Assembly (NCBI GenBank): GCA_032158295.1 | Contig: CM063253.1 | Location: 8,029,001 to 8,093,000, forward strand | Direction: 5' to 3' | Length of the DNA stretch: 64,000 bases | From: Pycnopodia helianthoides | Lineage: Eukaryota; Echinodermata; Asteroidea; Forcipulatida; Asteriidae | Part shown: one piece after another, positions 1-11,798 of the stretch | Position numbering within the stretch: position 1 is the first letter of the stretch | Layout of the letters: every line of letters begins with the position of its first letter | The notes under the pieces: model-generated | Told to the model about the DNA's origin: nothing | Database searches by the model: none | Seen by the model: the letters and a program-made list of their open reading frames with translations, nothing else | Made by a program: the position numbers and the translations under genes

Positions 1-2280
1 ACCGTACCTTCAAACAAAATGCTATAATTAGTTTCAATCCGAAGGCTCGCAAATTGCCTTCCAGAAAACTCAAAACTTACCGTCGCTAGTATAGGTTTGC
101 TCGGCCGATGTCATCAAAATTCATTCATTTTAACACCCGGCTCAGTCAATTTCGTTTGAAAACGAATGCTCCCTTGCATCAGAATTCATCGGTCAGAAAG
201 AGAGTAATTCAATGTCAAGATCTTTTCGCAAAGATCATTCAATGTCACAGAAAGCCAGCAACAAGAGGCTGTTAAACCATTCAATTTTATGTAAACAGGT
301 ACGTCGAAATTCAACTGAACAATTGTGAAAAATGTAATGCCTTTTTAATGAAGAAAAAAGAGACTAAAATTGAGAAGGACGAATTATTGCATTTTAGTCT
401 TTTGTTCAACATATCCTGCTTCCTTTAGATTTCTAGTTCATATGTGTCTTTTAATCTCCAATTCTTTGTAAAAAAACATTTTTGCTGAAGACTATTGTGT
501 CTTTCTTTTAAACAATTTTAATGGTGTAATATTTGTAATAGTACGGTGTTATTGTACTGAGGGCCTCCATGGAAAGCAGTGCTGGGCGCTGATCGGAGTT
601 TACCCTCATTAAAGATGATGTAAATGCATAAATAAATCAATGTGGTTACGAAATTAAATGCAATTATAGTAGCTACATAAGAAACTCTAGTTTGAAAGAA
701 TTAGGGAAACATGCGTGCATTTGAATGCATGTCAATGAAACACAAATGTTGATTGAAAATGATCGGGAAAACCTATGATAATCCAACATTGGAATATGCG
801 TTTCATCCAGGCCGTGGCAGAACAGTTTTGGTTGATTTCTCTTGAACGCGGCCAGCAGAAACTAATAAGGGAACTTTCACGGTTTTGTGTTGTTGTTGTT
901 GCTGTTGTTTTGTTTTGGATAACTTTTTTTCCAATGAAAAGAGGACGAGAGTAGTTTCCTCATCCCATCAAGAATGTAATCAACTTTGCTTATTTTAATT
1001 TCTGTTTCATAAAAAAAAAAAGTTTAAGTTGCAGGGCCCGATTTTCGCAGAAAGATCTTTTGTTTTTTGAGAACTTTTTCGCTGAACGAAAATTGCTCGT
1101 TTTGTTTTTGTTGTTTGCATGGTTTTGATTGCGCGGGACGATATAATGAAATCATTGGACAATGGAATGACTTAACTCTTCCAAAACGTATACCGTTAAA
1201 ACGAAACTGCAAAGAGTCGCATGTTTCAGTTGATTCACCCATTCGAGAAAGACGGGTACGGTTCCACAAGTATCACGTGACTGCCTTTAAAGCTATTGAC
1301 GTTGAATATTCATTATTCGCCATAGCAACAAGCAAGCACAAACTTTCATTATTTATAGGTTAGCCGCCTTTCCTGTGCGTAGGGGTGTTGTGGAAGTCAA
1401 GTTTATAGCAACGGATCCATTCGGCCAAAAAGAAGGGGGAAAACTTTGAGGGTTTTTAAAAAGCAGACGAATGCAGAAGGATGCCCACTTTTCATAATTA
1501 CAAGTTGCATGGCCCAATATTTAGGCCGAAATAATATGATTTACATATTTGTTTTTCTCTGACCGGTTCTTGGCAAATGGTTCTGTTTCAAAACGAAAAA
1601 TAAACACACACTTTTGCATATGCCACTGACAATGCACAGACTATAAAATGAAATAATATGCTCAATTTTTTGTACATGGCTGCTTTTTACATGGCTGATG
1701 GACGTGAGATAAATGGCGGGATTACGACTGTAATTCATTTTTTGTTTTTAATTAACTACTACTAATCGGATTTTTTGTAACTTAAATTGTTTCGGTCAAA
1801 TCGGTCAAACATTTACAACTGAAAGACTGGAATGACTTAACAATTTCAAAATCCAGTGACATCATGCCTTTTTATACACCAGGCAATAGACAAGTCCAAA
1901 GGCCATGTCTTACGGCAATTTTTCAGCCTATTATTTTTGAGGCAACCAACTGCGTTGTATGCACAAGGAACACTTCGGCAGCACATGAGTCATAACTTCA
2001 GCTGTAACTCACTATCCCCAAGAAAATAATGAGAAAACTGAAAATGGGAATGACTTTTCTTCATGGAGATCGCCTTGAACTGGTTGCATGTAAATTGCCT
2101 CGTGTGACATGGTCTGTATGTCTTGTTAATCCCAGTTTGCTTGATTTGTTATGACAAACAGACCGTCGCCATTACAGTAAATGTTTCTTATCATGAAATC
2201 AGCTGGCAATGTACTATCACCATTATAGGAAAAGGATGTTATATAATATTAACATGGCATCTGAAAATCACTCTTGCTCA
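1..2280. other. AT-rich intergenic stretch, no gene seen
   Basis: I see no exon with splice sites, no domain and no RNA gene here. The short open frames look random. The only structured part is a dispersed repeat at about 147-297, described separately. Confidence 0.6.
147..297 (-). repeat. Dispersed repeat, inverted partner at 34541-34721
   Basis: The stretch contains repeated ATTCAAT-type motifs. It matches the reverse complement of 34541-34721, sharing CAATTTCGTTTGAAAA, the GCATCAG block and the CAAAGATCATTCAAT block, with a short deletion on this side. The family is unknown. Confidence 0.6.
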
Positions 2281-2550
2281 GGGTCTGTAATAGTCTTGGT
2301 ACCAAGACGCTACTCTCGAATAATACAACATAAGCGTCTTGGAACCAAGACTACGTCTGTAAAAAACGTAATGCCCCATCCAACCTATGTTCCAATATAT
2401 CATATAACGGCATGATAAGATTGTTCAGAGTCTGTATTAGTCTTGGTTCCAAGACGCTCCTCTCGACCACAACAGTCTGTGGTGTCTGCTCTGACTAAGG
2501 TCTGGAAAAAAATTAATGCCCCATCCACCAAGTTCTACATAACCGCATCA
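2281..2550. repeat. Tandem duplication built on a palindromic TTGGTTCCAAGAC motif
   Basis: Two copies of a unit of about 147 bp start at 2281 and 2427. Both carry TAGTCTTGG(T/A)(A/T)CCAAGACGCT near their start and AATGCCCCATCCA further on. In the first copy, arms at 2291-2311 and 2333-2353 are inverted repeats of each other, and each arm is itself palindromic. The same motif recurs at 8295, 8957, 22010 and 26620, so it marks the end of a MITE family. Confidence 0.7.
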
Positions 2551-4047
2551 TAAAGTTAACAATCAAGGTGCCATGGGGGATCGACATACTATTATGAGTG
2601 GGAGACTAATTTCCCCGACCCTCCCAAGACTAAATGCCAACCGTCCGCCCATGTCTTCAACCTCAGCCCCCCGCTCCCCCAGACAATATCCACGACCCCC
2701 GTACTTCTCTAAGTAAAGTTTACACTGCCGCTTACCCGGTGAATCCTTCTCGCTCTAGACTGATTCTCACTTTGTTTTAAAGGTCAATTTCTGGTGCTGT
2801 GCAGCGTCTGTCTAACAGACCGACGCAAAGGAGCTTCCGTTTTAAGGTCAACGGTCACGTTTGAAAGGTCATCCATTTTATCACTGTAGCCCTTAATTAA
2901 GCCCAGGTTCTTAGTTGGCCTCTGGGAGCACCGTCTGTGATATTTTTGGGGGTGAATAGCTCTTCGGAGTAGATGTCAGGTTAATTTGGTTTTTTTAACT
3001 TCAATGTAGTCCCTTGGGTTGGTCCGATTCCGCCGGATGTTTAAGGCAGGATTAAAACAAGGACAGTGACCATGGTGTATTTATAATTTCGATGTGGACG
3101 AATCTTGAGGGGGGAGGGGGAGGGGAGGGGGCTCGACCTCGCTTGGCCTCACCGGTCTCATCCAAAACCTAGGCAGGTGCTTGTACAAATTCTTGTTCAG
3201 GAAGTAGCGGGGCATGATGGGAACGATTGTACTGCTGACCACATGATGTACACACAATGCATGGATGCTCCATGGATACTGTAAACGATATTCTAAAACA
3301 AAATTTGCAGAAAAAAGTTGCGTTCAAGCCCCCTTTCCTGGGGAGAGGGTCGAACAAATAAAAAACGACTCACTTGAACCTGCGACCTCCGGATTGACGT
3401 GCCTATTATTATTATATTTTTGTGGGTTAAAAGGGCAAAGAATGACAATAATGATTTATTATAGATTTTCGCATCTTTCATCAACACGAAGAGGAGACCG
3501 AGTGGATTATTTGGTAGGGGGAATGGTCCAACCCAGCCCATCCCAGTGCAGAGAAGGGGGTGGGGTCCGCCTGTAGGGATGACACACCATTGCTCTGAAT
3601 GGTCAAATTTTTTAGAGAGGGCATTGAAATTTCGATATAGAATTGTAGGGCCTATAGAGATTAAGAACTTGCGCTTTTAATTGTTGTTTTACCATGGTTA
3701 GTAAAAAAAACTTTCGATGGGCAGCTTTAATCGCCGGCAGAAACTAAATCTGTTATTACTTAAAAAAATATATATATACAATGAGAGAACAAGAACGAAC
3801 GTTGTATGTTGAGCATTGTGGCTAGCAGTTTATTGAAAAGCCTTTCCAATGTTGTTTACTTTGGCTGTTGTCCACTTTGGGAGTGAAAAATGCCGATAGA
3901 GGGCGTCCTAATAGAAAAATACACCATGTTGGGCTTGTTGATTTGTACTTGTGTGTACGTGTACATTGCATTGCAGTGCATGTGCTTAGTTGCAGTATTG
4001 AAATCAATGCTGTGAAATGGTTTCAAAATAGTCGAAGAAGTCCACGA
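2551..4047. other. Intergenic region upstream of SMIM7
   Basis: No coding exon is recognised. It holds C-rich and G-rich stretches and a probable SINE relic around 3340-3420. The SMIM7 promoter should lie in the last few hundred bases, but I see no TATA box that decides a start site. Confidence 0.4.
3109..3131 (+). promoter_or_regulatory. Perfect G-quadruplex motif
   Basis: Four guanine runs of 6, 5, 4 and 5 bases are separated by single adenines, an ideal G-quadruplex pattern with one-base loops. It lies about 0.9 kb upstream of the SMIM7 start codon on the same strand. A regulatory role is speculation. Confidence 0.45.
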
Positions 4048-4059
4048 ATGACAAGATGA
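4048..4059 (+). CDS. Three-codon upstream ORF overlapping the SMIM7 start
   Basis: An ATG at 4048 is followed by two codons and a TGA at 4057-4059. That TGA overlaps the SMIM7 ATG (4056-4058) in an ATGA arrangement. If the transcript starts upstream of 4048, ribosomes would meet this minimal uORF first and SMIM7 translation would need leaky scanning or reinitiation. Seen in sequence; its use is inferred. Confidence 0.35.
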   Translation: MTR

Positions 4060-7000
4060 TTGCCGACTTAATCCTGTTCGGGTAAGTGGTTATTTCTGTT
4101 GACCATATCGATATATGACCATAGACTAGAGAAGAAGGAATTTATGACTGAGTAATTTATTTTAAAGTAAAATACACCACCACTCGTCGAGTCTCACCAT
4201 GGAGTAGCCCACCTTGTTGGGCTGTTAGTTATGGCTCTCTTTTAACATCGGTGAGTGTTATATGACCGATGTTAACAGAGAGCCATAACAGCCCAACAAG
4301 GTGGGCTAACCATGGAGGTTCCTACCTCCATGGTCTCACCGAGTGTCTTACTTTTTCGACGTGTGTAGATAGCCCATTAATCGCAATCCTAATACCAACA
4401 TTAGGGTTATGAGGGACTTCTAGCACAAATACAATGTTTTTAATAGGCCTATTGTATAATTAAATTATTATGTAGTACATGTAATAAGTAGTACAGAATT
4501 ATTATTAATAAATAAATGATATTTTTTTAGTTACTTACTATTTTAGTTATTTGTTTAGTCGTCATCGGTTTTTAATTTTTTGTATAATTTTATTGTTGAA
4601 ATTTTTTAACTCCTCTCAATATTGTATAAATTAAACTCAATTCAGCCTTTTTAAGGCTGTAAAGTTTTATACTTCTGAAATAAATCAAGCAAATATTTGA
4701 TAACATCGGTCATCGATGATCTGTAACAAAATACATAAAGGCCTACATCATCACAAAACATAGTTAAAATAAAAATAGGTGTTAGATTAGCACCGGGGAT
4801 TTGCACCCTTTCACACACATAGTTGTAGGAGTAGATTGAGGCATGTCCCAATGATGAACTCCGAGAGTCTTATTGACTCAATTCACCTGACATCACCACA
4901 GGATAAATCTTGTTTGTGCCATTCTGGGAGTCAAACTCCCTCCTCTGTTACTGTGCAGTGTGCAGCTGAGGCGACCACATGCCTGGCTGCCTAGAGTTAG
5001 AAGTTATATACGTGCACCATTTTGTTGGATGCATTTTTTGACTCCCGAAATGTCAGACCAGTGGCGTGTCGTGGCAGAGCGGTTTAAGAGCACCGGACTC
5101 AAGCTCTGGTGTTTCTGATCAGCAGTCCCCGTCATGGCATTTGTATCCCTAAGCAAGATACATGTACTTCACCATAATTGCTTTGTCCTTTGGATGGGAC
5201 ACTAAACCGTAGGTCCCGTGTAAATTTGCAGTGCAGGTACATGTAAAAGAACCCGGCACACTCATCATGGAAGAGTAGGGGTTAACCCTGATGTTTGTGG
5301 TTCACGTAGCAAGCACCCTTGTTTTACAGGTTTCCTCGGGCCTGGGAGCTACATTGATTTTAAAGTTCACTTATGAGGCATAAAGACCAGTGCAACTAAA
5401 ATGTTCACTGCACAGTAACATAGGCCTAGGGAATCTGACCCCAAAATGGCACTTAATACTTTGCAAGAAATATCGTGTGATGGATCAGGTGAATTAGGTA
5501 GTGCTAAAGATTTAAAGATTTGAAGATTTGCATGGTGGAGATGCAATCAACACAAGTAGCAGGCCGAGAAGGTTTGCGGTAACACCATGTACATGAGTAG
5601 GATTTGAAACGTTGCATGGTGGCATACAATCTAGTTAGGTTTGTGGTAACACCATGTACATGAGTAGGATTTGAAACTTTTTATGGTGGAGATACAATCT
5701 AGTAAGATTTGCAGTAACACCATGTAGGCCTGCATAAGTAGGATTTGAAACTTTGCATGGTGGACTGGCAACACAATCTAGTAAGATTTGCGGTAACACT
5801 ATGTATATAAGCAGGTTTTGAAACTTTGCATGGTGGAGATACAATCTAGTAAGGTTTGCAGTAACACCATGTACATGGTGGATATACAATTTAGTTAGCA
5901 ATAACACCATAAATTTCTCTCAGAATGACTTTTGGTCGTTCTGATCAATCCAATACTATACTACACTTCATTTCTTCCCAATCGATTTCATTTAAAATTG
6001 TTGACATTTAAAACATGGCTTCTTTTGTGTGCTAATTTGACTTAAATATACTCTTTTATTTTGCAGGACACTGATGGTAAATGCAGGTGCCGTCCTGAAT
6101 TTCAATTTGTAAGTCTGGATTTGGTGAGAAGTTTGTCTGAAAATTTATGTGTTTGAAAATTTGTATGAACGACATCGGTAATTGTTAATGACCAGTACCT
6201 GCACTTTATGTGACCCATAATATAAAATTTAAAAAAATGAAAATTTAAGCTCCATTAGTCATGAGCCACAAGAAAAGAGTGAAAAAATATTTTCACTGTT
6301 TCAAACATCCGGTTTTCGACACGCGAGATCACAATAAATTGATTTACTTTTTAAGAAAAAACGATAGTAGACCTATTTCGAGCAAAAATGTTTTGTATAT
6401 AAACATTTTATTATCCCAACAGTTTAGACACAAATGAGTTTTAAAAGTTTGGGCACAGGTTTTCACTTCAAATGTAACATGATTTAAAGACGGTCACGGT
6501 GGAAAACTTCCCTTTTAACCCTCCTACTGTCAGTGACTCTTGGCAACATTTTCCAGTGAGTTGACAACCATTTGAAACCATTCGACTGCCAAGGTTGTGT
6601 ACAGTGGCACAACTGTGCACAGAACTAACTGTGTACTGTGTACATGCATTCCCTCATGGTATCATATTGCAGGCTGGCATAGTTTATCTATCATTCAAAA
6701 CCACTTGAATGGTATTGAATGGTCAGACAGCAAGAGGGTTAAAATAACTTCACGTGAAATGCTATAGTTTTTGTGAAATGAGTAAATAAATTGTTGTTGT
6801 ATCCTTCAAGTCCAAAACCTGATGTCTGAAAAGAGTGAAAACTCATTTTTTTTCTCTCTCTCTATTTCTTGTGACTGATTGAGCTTAAATTAAACTTTCA
6901 CAGGTTTGTTATTTGTGTCACACAAACTGCGGATACTGATCTTTGACAATTACAAACGTTGTCCATATGCTTTAAAGGGGCTGTGTCGTCATGATCAAAG

Positions 7001-9136
7001 CAGTCCTGTGGCTGTAACATGAAATTATGAACTCGCACCCATTTACTGCGCGCACGCACTCTCCATAGACATGATACGGTGGGAGGGCGAGCGTGTGTAG
7101 TAAATGGATGAGAGTTCATAATTCCGTGTTCAGCCACAGGCCTGCTTTGATCATGATAACACAGCCCCTTTAAGTGGAGAAAAATTACACAATTTTAATG
7201 TGAAGATTCATCAGGGCTGGAGTAAAAATCTTAGCAGATGAAAAAAAAAAAAAAATAGTTTAACATATGAGATACAATAGTAAGTGACTGGTTGTTTAAA
7301 ATTTCATATAATTTTCAGTAAGAAGAAAACAAGTGAGACAGAAGGATTCGGAGAAAAAGACGTTTCAGAACCAACAACAGGTATGTGATATTCCAAGATA
7401 CATGTAGTATGTTATAGCCGAGCGATCTAGTGCATAATAATAATAATAAAACAAATAAAAAATAATAGTAAACGGTTTTTGTATAGCGCTTTATCTACGG
7501 GCGTCTCAAAATGCTCATTATTTTTTCCTTTGTTCAATTTGGGTTGAACAGAGAAAAATTGACTAGAGCAAGATTTGAACCTACGACTGTCAATTTTTCT
7601 TTGTTCGAACAAAATTTGATCACCATTTCGTGGTCAAATTGCCATAGAAATTATGGTAATCATGTAAATGCTGCGTAAGCTAAAATGCACCAAACTCGAA
7701 GGGACATTGACTCCCAAAATGACACAACCAAGATTATTGTGATGATGACATTAGGTGTGTTGGGTCAATACACCCTTGCTACATAAAACCCCCTAAGCCC
7801 CCCCACCCTGAAGATTTTACTTTCAATTCATATTGTCAGGTAGTAGTGAATTTTATTCTATGCTCAGTTTGGATGTTTTACCTTTTTTTTCCTTCTATTT
7901 ACCCAAGTATTTTTTTATTTTTGCAGGTGACCAGATCCGTCAGTTCCTCCAGAATTTGAAATTCTTCCGAATCTTCATTGGGTTGTGGAATATCTGTGTC
8001 ATGGTTATGATGCTTGTGTAAGTTTTCCTGATGTATTGCTAATTTTGTTTTGTAATTTAAACTTCAAAACTACCCAGGTGGGAATCGAACCAACTAACCC
8101 CCTGCATTTCAGAACAGATGTCTCAATACCAATAGACCACCGAGCTACAATCCCGGCCAAAATGCTTGGGCGACCTGACAATACACTAACCCTCTCCCAA
8201 AACTGTAACCAACCCAGCTCTGGAGCGCAGACCGTACGATGAAAGTCAATATTGATCGGGGGCCGGGGGGCCAAATAAGTTATGACCTGGATTGTAGTCT
8301 TGGTCCAAGACGCTCCAGTTGTGTAGTAAAAAAACCTCACCGCTATCACCCCACATTTCTCTCGCCGCCAGAGGGCGCTATCATTCCTGTAACTGCTATA
8401 TGTGGGGGGTGCACCATACTAAATAGGCCAATATTCATGCGCCAAGCTGATTATCATAATTTGTAGGTCCTCAAAATCTTTTGAATAACAACATTTTGGG
8501 GGTCATGCAATTAATAGATTGTGTAATTATAAGAATCTATCACAACCTGGGGGTTCTGTGCTTCAACTTTTGAGGAGATTTGATAAATTTAGGCTTTAAA
8601 GTTGGTACTAGTTGGCTTGGGAATGGGAGGAATGCCTCATGGAAACTGGCAGCAGTCGGTTTTGGAGGTGTTTTCTTGTAGGTTAATTAGCAGAAATCCC
8701 AAACACCCGACCCACCTAAACTTAAAAAGAAATCTGAAATTTAGTTGTCTGCAAATAATATTTTTTTTATATCTGATTGGTTTTCAATAGGCTGAGAGAC
8801 TTGTGAGTATTTTTGAATATTTAGCATTTAGCATTGGTTACTATGGGAGTTTATTTAGTGTGGTGCACCCTGGGGTGATTGTGGTTGCAGGAATGATAGC
8901 GCCCTCTAGCGGTAATGAGGTTTTTCCGTGACTACACAAACTTGACAACTGGAACGCCTTGGAACCAAGACTACCACTAACGTGCTTGGTGACAAGAGGC
9001 CAGTTTTGATTCCTTCCATTAGCAGTGCTCATGTACCACAAACAACTTTTATCAGGATAACGAATGTTATTGTGCTTTTTACCCGACACCACTACATTTT
9101 TGTCATTTCTTTTATTGCAGATTGTTTGGTTCGTAG
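4056..9136 (+). CDS. SMIM7: Small integral membrane protein 7, five exons
   Basis: Exons are 4056-4081, 6067-6108, 7319-7380, 7927-8017 and 9121-9136. Every junction has AG acceptors and GTAAG/GTATG donors, and the phases fit (2, 2, 1, 2). The spliced frame is 78 codons with stop TAG at 9134-9136. The N-terminus starts MIADLILFG and continues with NAGAVLNF and a KKK cluster. A polar middle containing EGFGE and EPTTGDQIR follows, then a C-terminal membrane segment FFRIFIGLWNICVMVMML ending LFGS. From memory of the vertebrate SMIM7 family (about 75 aa), NAGAVLNF, GFGE, RxFL, FRIFI(A/G)LWN and the terminal LFGS are its signature, and the length agrees. It is a small membrane protein of poorly defined role. 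Introns 1-4 hold several mobile elements, listed separately. A three-codon uORF overlaps the start. The exon structure comes from splice signals only, but I regard the identification as firm. Confidence 0.93.
4190..4345. mobile_element. Foldback (palindromic) MITE in SMIM7 intron 1
   Basis: Arms 4207-4252 and 4265-4307 are near-perfect inverted repeats (GCCCAACAAGGTGGGC at the outer side) with a 12-base loop. Weaker pairing extends outward through CCATGG and CTCACC to an outer CACTCG/CGAGTG pair. A hairpin this long is typical of a foldback element. No target duplication is clear. Confidence 0.75.
5064..5345 (+). mobile_element. Diverged tRNA-Leu-derived SINE in SMIM7 intron 1
   Basis: The head GGCGTGTCGTGGCAGAGCGG and the block CACCGGACTCAAGCTCTGGT match the fuller SINE at 12041. 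The following AAGCAAGA, GATGGGAC and GGTCCCGTGT blocks also align. The B-box region is deleted, so it should not be transcribed by Pol III from its own promoter. Confidence 0.8.
5571..5897 (+). repeat. Minisatellite of about 67 bp, five copies, SMIM7 intron 1
   Basis: Units start at 5571, 5639, 5706, 5785 and 5853 (68, 67, 79, 68 and about 45 bp). Each begins G(A/G)TTTG(C/T)(G/A)GTAACAC and contains GATTTGAAAC, TGCATGGTGG and ACAATCTAGT. The third unit has a small insertion and the last is cut short. A degenerate partial unit sits just before, at 5521-5570. Confidence 0.85.
6972..7173. mobile_element. TTAA-flanked foldback MITE in SMIM7 intron 2
   Basis: The left end TTAAAGGGGCTGTGTC pairs with the right end ACACAGCCCCTTTAA. 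The inner arms (ATGATCAAAGCAG against CTGCTTTGATCAT, and ACTCGCACCCATTTACT against its complement) continue the hairpin. TTAA at 6972-6975 and 7170-7173 would be the target duplication. A solo-arm fragment of the same family lies near 10100-10153. Confidence 0.8.
7433..7612 (-). mobile_element. SINE-like relic in SMIM7 intron 3
   Basis: A TAATAATAAT tract is followed by ATAGCGCTTTATCTACGGG and, further on, GATTTGAACCTACGACTG. This reads as the 3' tail and B-box-bearing part of a SINE in the minus orientation. The A box is not clear. Confidence 0.45.
8072..8160 (-). mobile_element. tRNA-like SINE head in SMIM7 intron 4
   Basis: On the minus strand the sequence reads GGGATTGTAGCTCGGTGG, then about 40 bases, then GGTTCGATTCCCACCTGGG. 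These correspond to A-box and B-box parts of a tRNA-like promoter. The arms do not fold into a clean cloverleaf, so I call it a SINE head or tRNA pseudogene rather than a functional tRNA. Confidence 0.55.
8295..8973. mobile_element. 679-bp element with terminal inverted repeats over 100 bp long, SMIM7 intron 4
   Basis: The left end (8295-8395) begins TAGTCTTGGTCCAAGACG and contains AAAACCTCA, AGAGGGCGCTATCATTCCTG and a GGTGCACCA block. The right end (8850-8973) is its reverse complement, ending TTGGAACCAAGACTA. No ORF of note lies inside, so it is non-autonomous. It shares the TTGGTTCCAAGAC terminus with the elements at 2291, 22010 and 26485. Confidence 0.75.
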
Positions 9137-10606
9137 CGGCTGACTTGAATGCAACCTGCGTGCAAAGACAAACTTATCCCTTAAAGATGGACTTGAAGGC
9201 GATGACTGTAAACGTAGTGCAAGACAGCCGTTGTCGATATTAAGGACTATCCGGGGAAGTATTCTTCACCCGAGGCTCATGCTGTGAAACATGACATCAC
9301 ATGTTTACAAAATGACTCCCTGGGTGAGAGTTTGGCAGGCACAAAATGTACACACATCCACAGAGGAAAGCGTATCATGCATGCTATGGATGCGACACGC
9401 TAAAGTTCTATCATTAATTGGTGACAGATCTCGACGAGCAGTTGTTTCTGCAATGCCCAATGCAGAGGATGAATGCACAGAGTAGTTGACAAAAGGCACA
9501 GATTCCCTTGAAGACATCATCATGACATCACATCTTTACAGAATACGTCACTGGGTGTATGTTTGACGGGCACTAAGTGTACATACCGTCTGTGGATGGA
9601 TATCTTTTAACTTGCAGCTGCCCGGGTAAAACTTGATCGACTGCTGGCGTTACATCTTTTTCGGTTTAATTATTGTCTAAAAGTTGAACACATCGCAAAT
9701 TGTAAAATGCACAGATTTCTTTTGAAACTACAGATAGCTTTTTCTTGCCTAGATATGCTCTGGCAAAATCACATTTGTTTTAAAAATCAGTATGGAATCA
9801 TCTTTTGTTACCCATAAACACCAAGGACTTAATGAATTAAACACTATATACCCTTGTTGCTGGGTTTTAGCAGTGGCTGGTCAAGAATGTAGTGCAACGA
9901 ACTCAAATTCAGGTGGCTAAGTCATCGGGGTGTGGGTTGGATCCCTGGTCATGACATTTGTGTCTTTGAGAGAGATGCTTAACTGAACCATAATTGCTTC
10001 TCTTCACCCAGGGGTAAATGGGGGGCAGACATGGTTCGTGTGATTGATTTAGCTTGGTGCGCTAAAATATAAGGCAGCACAGGCTGTATACTCCCTCACA
10101 ATTCCATGTACAGCCACAGGTCAGCTTTGATCATGACAACAGAGCCCCTTCAGGGTCTCAGGTCACCAATCCCAAAATGAGCTCAATGCCAAGTGCACCA
10201 AGGCTACAGTGCCACAAGGAGGTGAGGGAGGACTTCACTCCTATTCGTTTAACCACAGGCTTCTCTTACATATTCAATAAAATGTTCATATTTTTATGTT
10301 ATTCAACAAAATTTGCTTATCTATATTCAGGCATGCAACTTTTCCTTTGATCAGCTGATTTCCTCTTTTTTATTCTCAGTTTTACCATTCAAAATTGAAA
10401 AATACTATACAAAATCATTGACATTTTGTAATTTCCTCTTTTTTTGGTGAAGTTACAGTTGCATGAATAATTGCAAAGCCCTTGTGAAGCTGACTTAGCC
10501 TGAGATGGGCCTACATTGTTGGAGAAAAATAGCATTGTGGCCTGAAGCTGGACAGTTCAGTACAGTGTGTGTAGAACATTTACAATGGCTTTGTAAACTA
10601 AATAAA
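9137..10606 (+). other. Probable SMIM7 3' untranslated region
   Basis: Sequence after the stop has no further coding signal. Candidate poly(A) signals are ATTAAA at 9836-9841, AATAAA at 10276-10281 and AATAAA at 10601-10606; I cannot choose between them. The stretch includes a direct repeat of about 240 bp (9288 against 9533, both starting CATGACATCACAT) and a SINE relic. Confidence 0.45.
9930..10060 (+). mobile_element. Relic of the tRNA-Leu-derived SINE
   Basis: GTGTGGGTTGGATCCCTGGTC resembles the B-box region, and TGCTTAACTGAACCATAATTGCTTC resembles the central part of the SINE at 12041. Both ends are eroded. Confidence 0.55.
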
Positions 10607-10625
10607 AATGGAATGCTCAAGAAGA
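10200..10625 (+). repeat. Diverged extra copy of the start of unit U1
   Basis: It aligns with 11145-11480 and 55580-55880 through blocks such as GACTTCACTCCTATT, CTGACTTAGCCTG and GTAGAACATTTACAATGGCTTTGTAAA. It is shorter and more diverged than the other two, so it predates the large duplications. Confidence 0.65.
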
Positions 10626-11134
10626 AGGGGAAAAAACATTAATTTGAGGCTGCTTGTTTTTATTGTTTGGTACTGTAGAGTGGCAGTGGGATTGTCTCGA
10701 TTCTAAGAAAGCTACATGAAAACTGTGTCTACATGTACGTCTACATGTGTATTTAATGCGTACAAACATATTGTTATAGTCTTTTTTTACTTTTTAAAAA
10801 TTCCTCTATACTAACCGTACCCCTCCCCTACACCTTAGTTGGGCCAATGTATCTGAGGAATTGTTTTGACAAAAATATGCAAAGATGAATGCTTCAGAAT
10901 GTTACGGCTTTAGCTTAAACTTGTTTCTGGTCACAGTCGCCAAAACACAACCCCGGGTTAAATAATATTTCTAGGCTAAGCCAATTCCCCCCCCTTTTTT
11001 GTATAGGCCATTTTTATATTGCAAAGCAAAAATGAGTAGGGGACCAGTTGCGATCAGCATTGCGCTAGATTTTGGCTGGTAAACTTGTCTACTAAAGCAA
11101 ACATTTTTGGTGCTGAGCATTTTTTGTGCTTTAA
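10626..11134. other. Intergenic stretch without recognised features
   Basis: AT-rich, with a C-run near 10988. I see nothing supportable in it. Confidence 0.5.
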
Positions 11135-11798
11135 GGTTGTGTACGGTTAGAGGTGAGGAGGCAAGAGAGAATGCTAAAGGACTTCATTCCTAATTCTTTC
11201 ACCACAGACTTCTGTTACATGTTCAATCAAATTTGCATATGTTTTACACATCCTGTAAAATCTGCTTGTTTATATTATTACTTTAAAAGAGATGTTAAAA
11301 GAATAATTGCAGAGCCAGTGTGAAGCTGACTTAGCCTGGGATAGGCTAACATGGTTGGAAACTATAGCATTGTGTCATTAGGCATGTGGATAATTGTGTA
11401 TATCCAATGCAATAAAGTGTAGAACATTTACTGTGGCTTTGTAAATATAATAAACTGGAATACTTACAAGAAAATATAATTTTAAAAGTTGCTTTGAGTT
11501 GTTGTTTTGTTTACTCAAAGGGGTTTGACCCCCTTGCATCACCAGTGTAGCCACGCCCATTGAAACCACCCTGTAGATTACACTAAACATCGTACATCCA
11601 TGCATTAGGACCTCTTGTATACATCAATAGGACTGTTCTTAAAGGACCCATTGTCCGCTATGTGTAAACAACAAAAGTATTGTAAGATAGGACCAATGTA
11701 ACGCAACAATAATAGGCTTTGCATGATTTTGTTGAATTTTGTAATTGATTTGAACAAGTCGTACCTGCTGTTTTTGTATAATACAATAAAATACAATA

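Noticed and set aside
5571..5910. Minus-strand 91-codon frame over the 67-bp repeats
   Set aside because: Frame is a by-product of the minisatellite; unit lengths are not multiples of three and no coding bias is visible.
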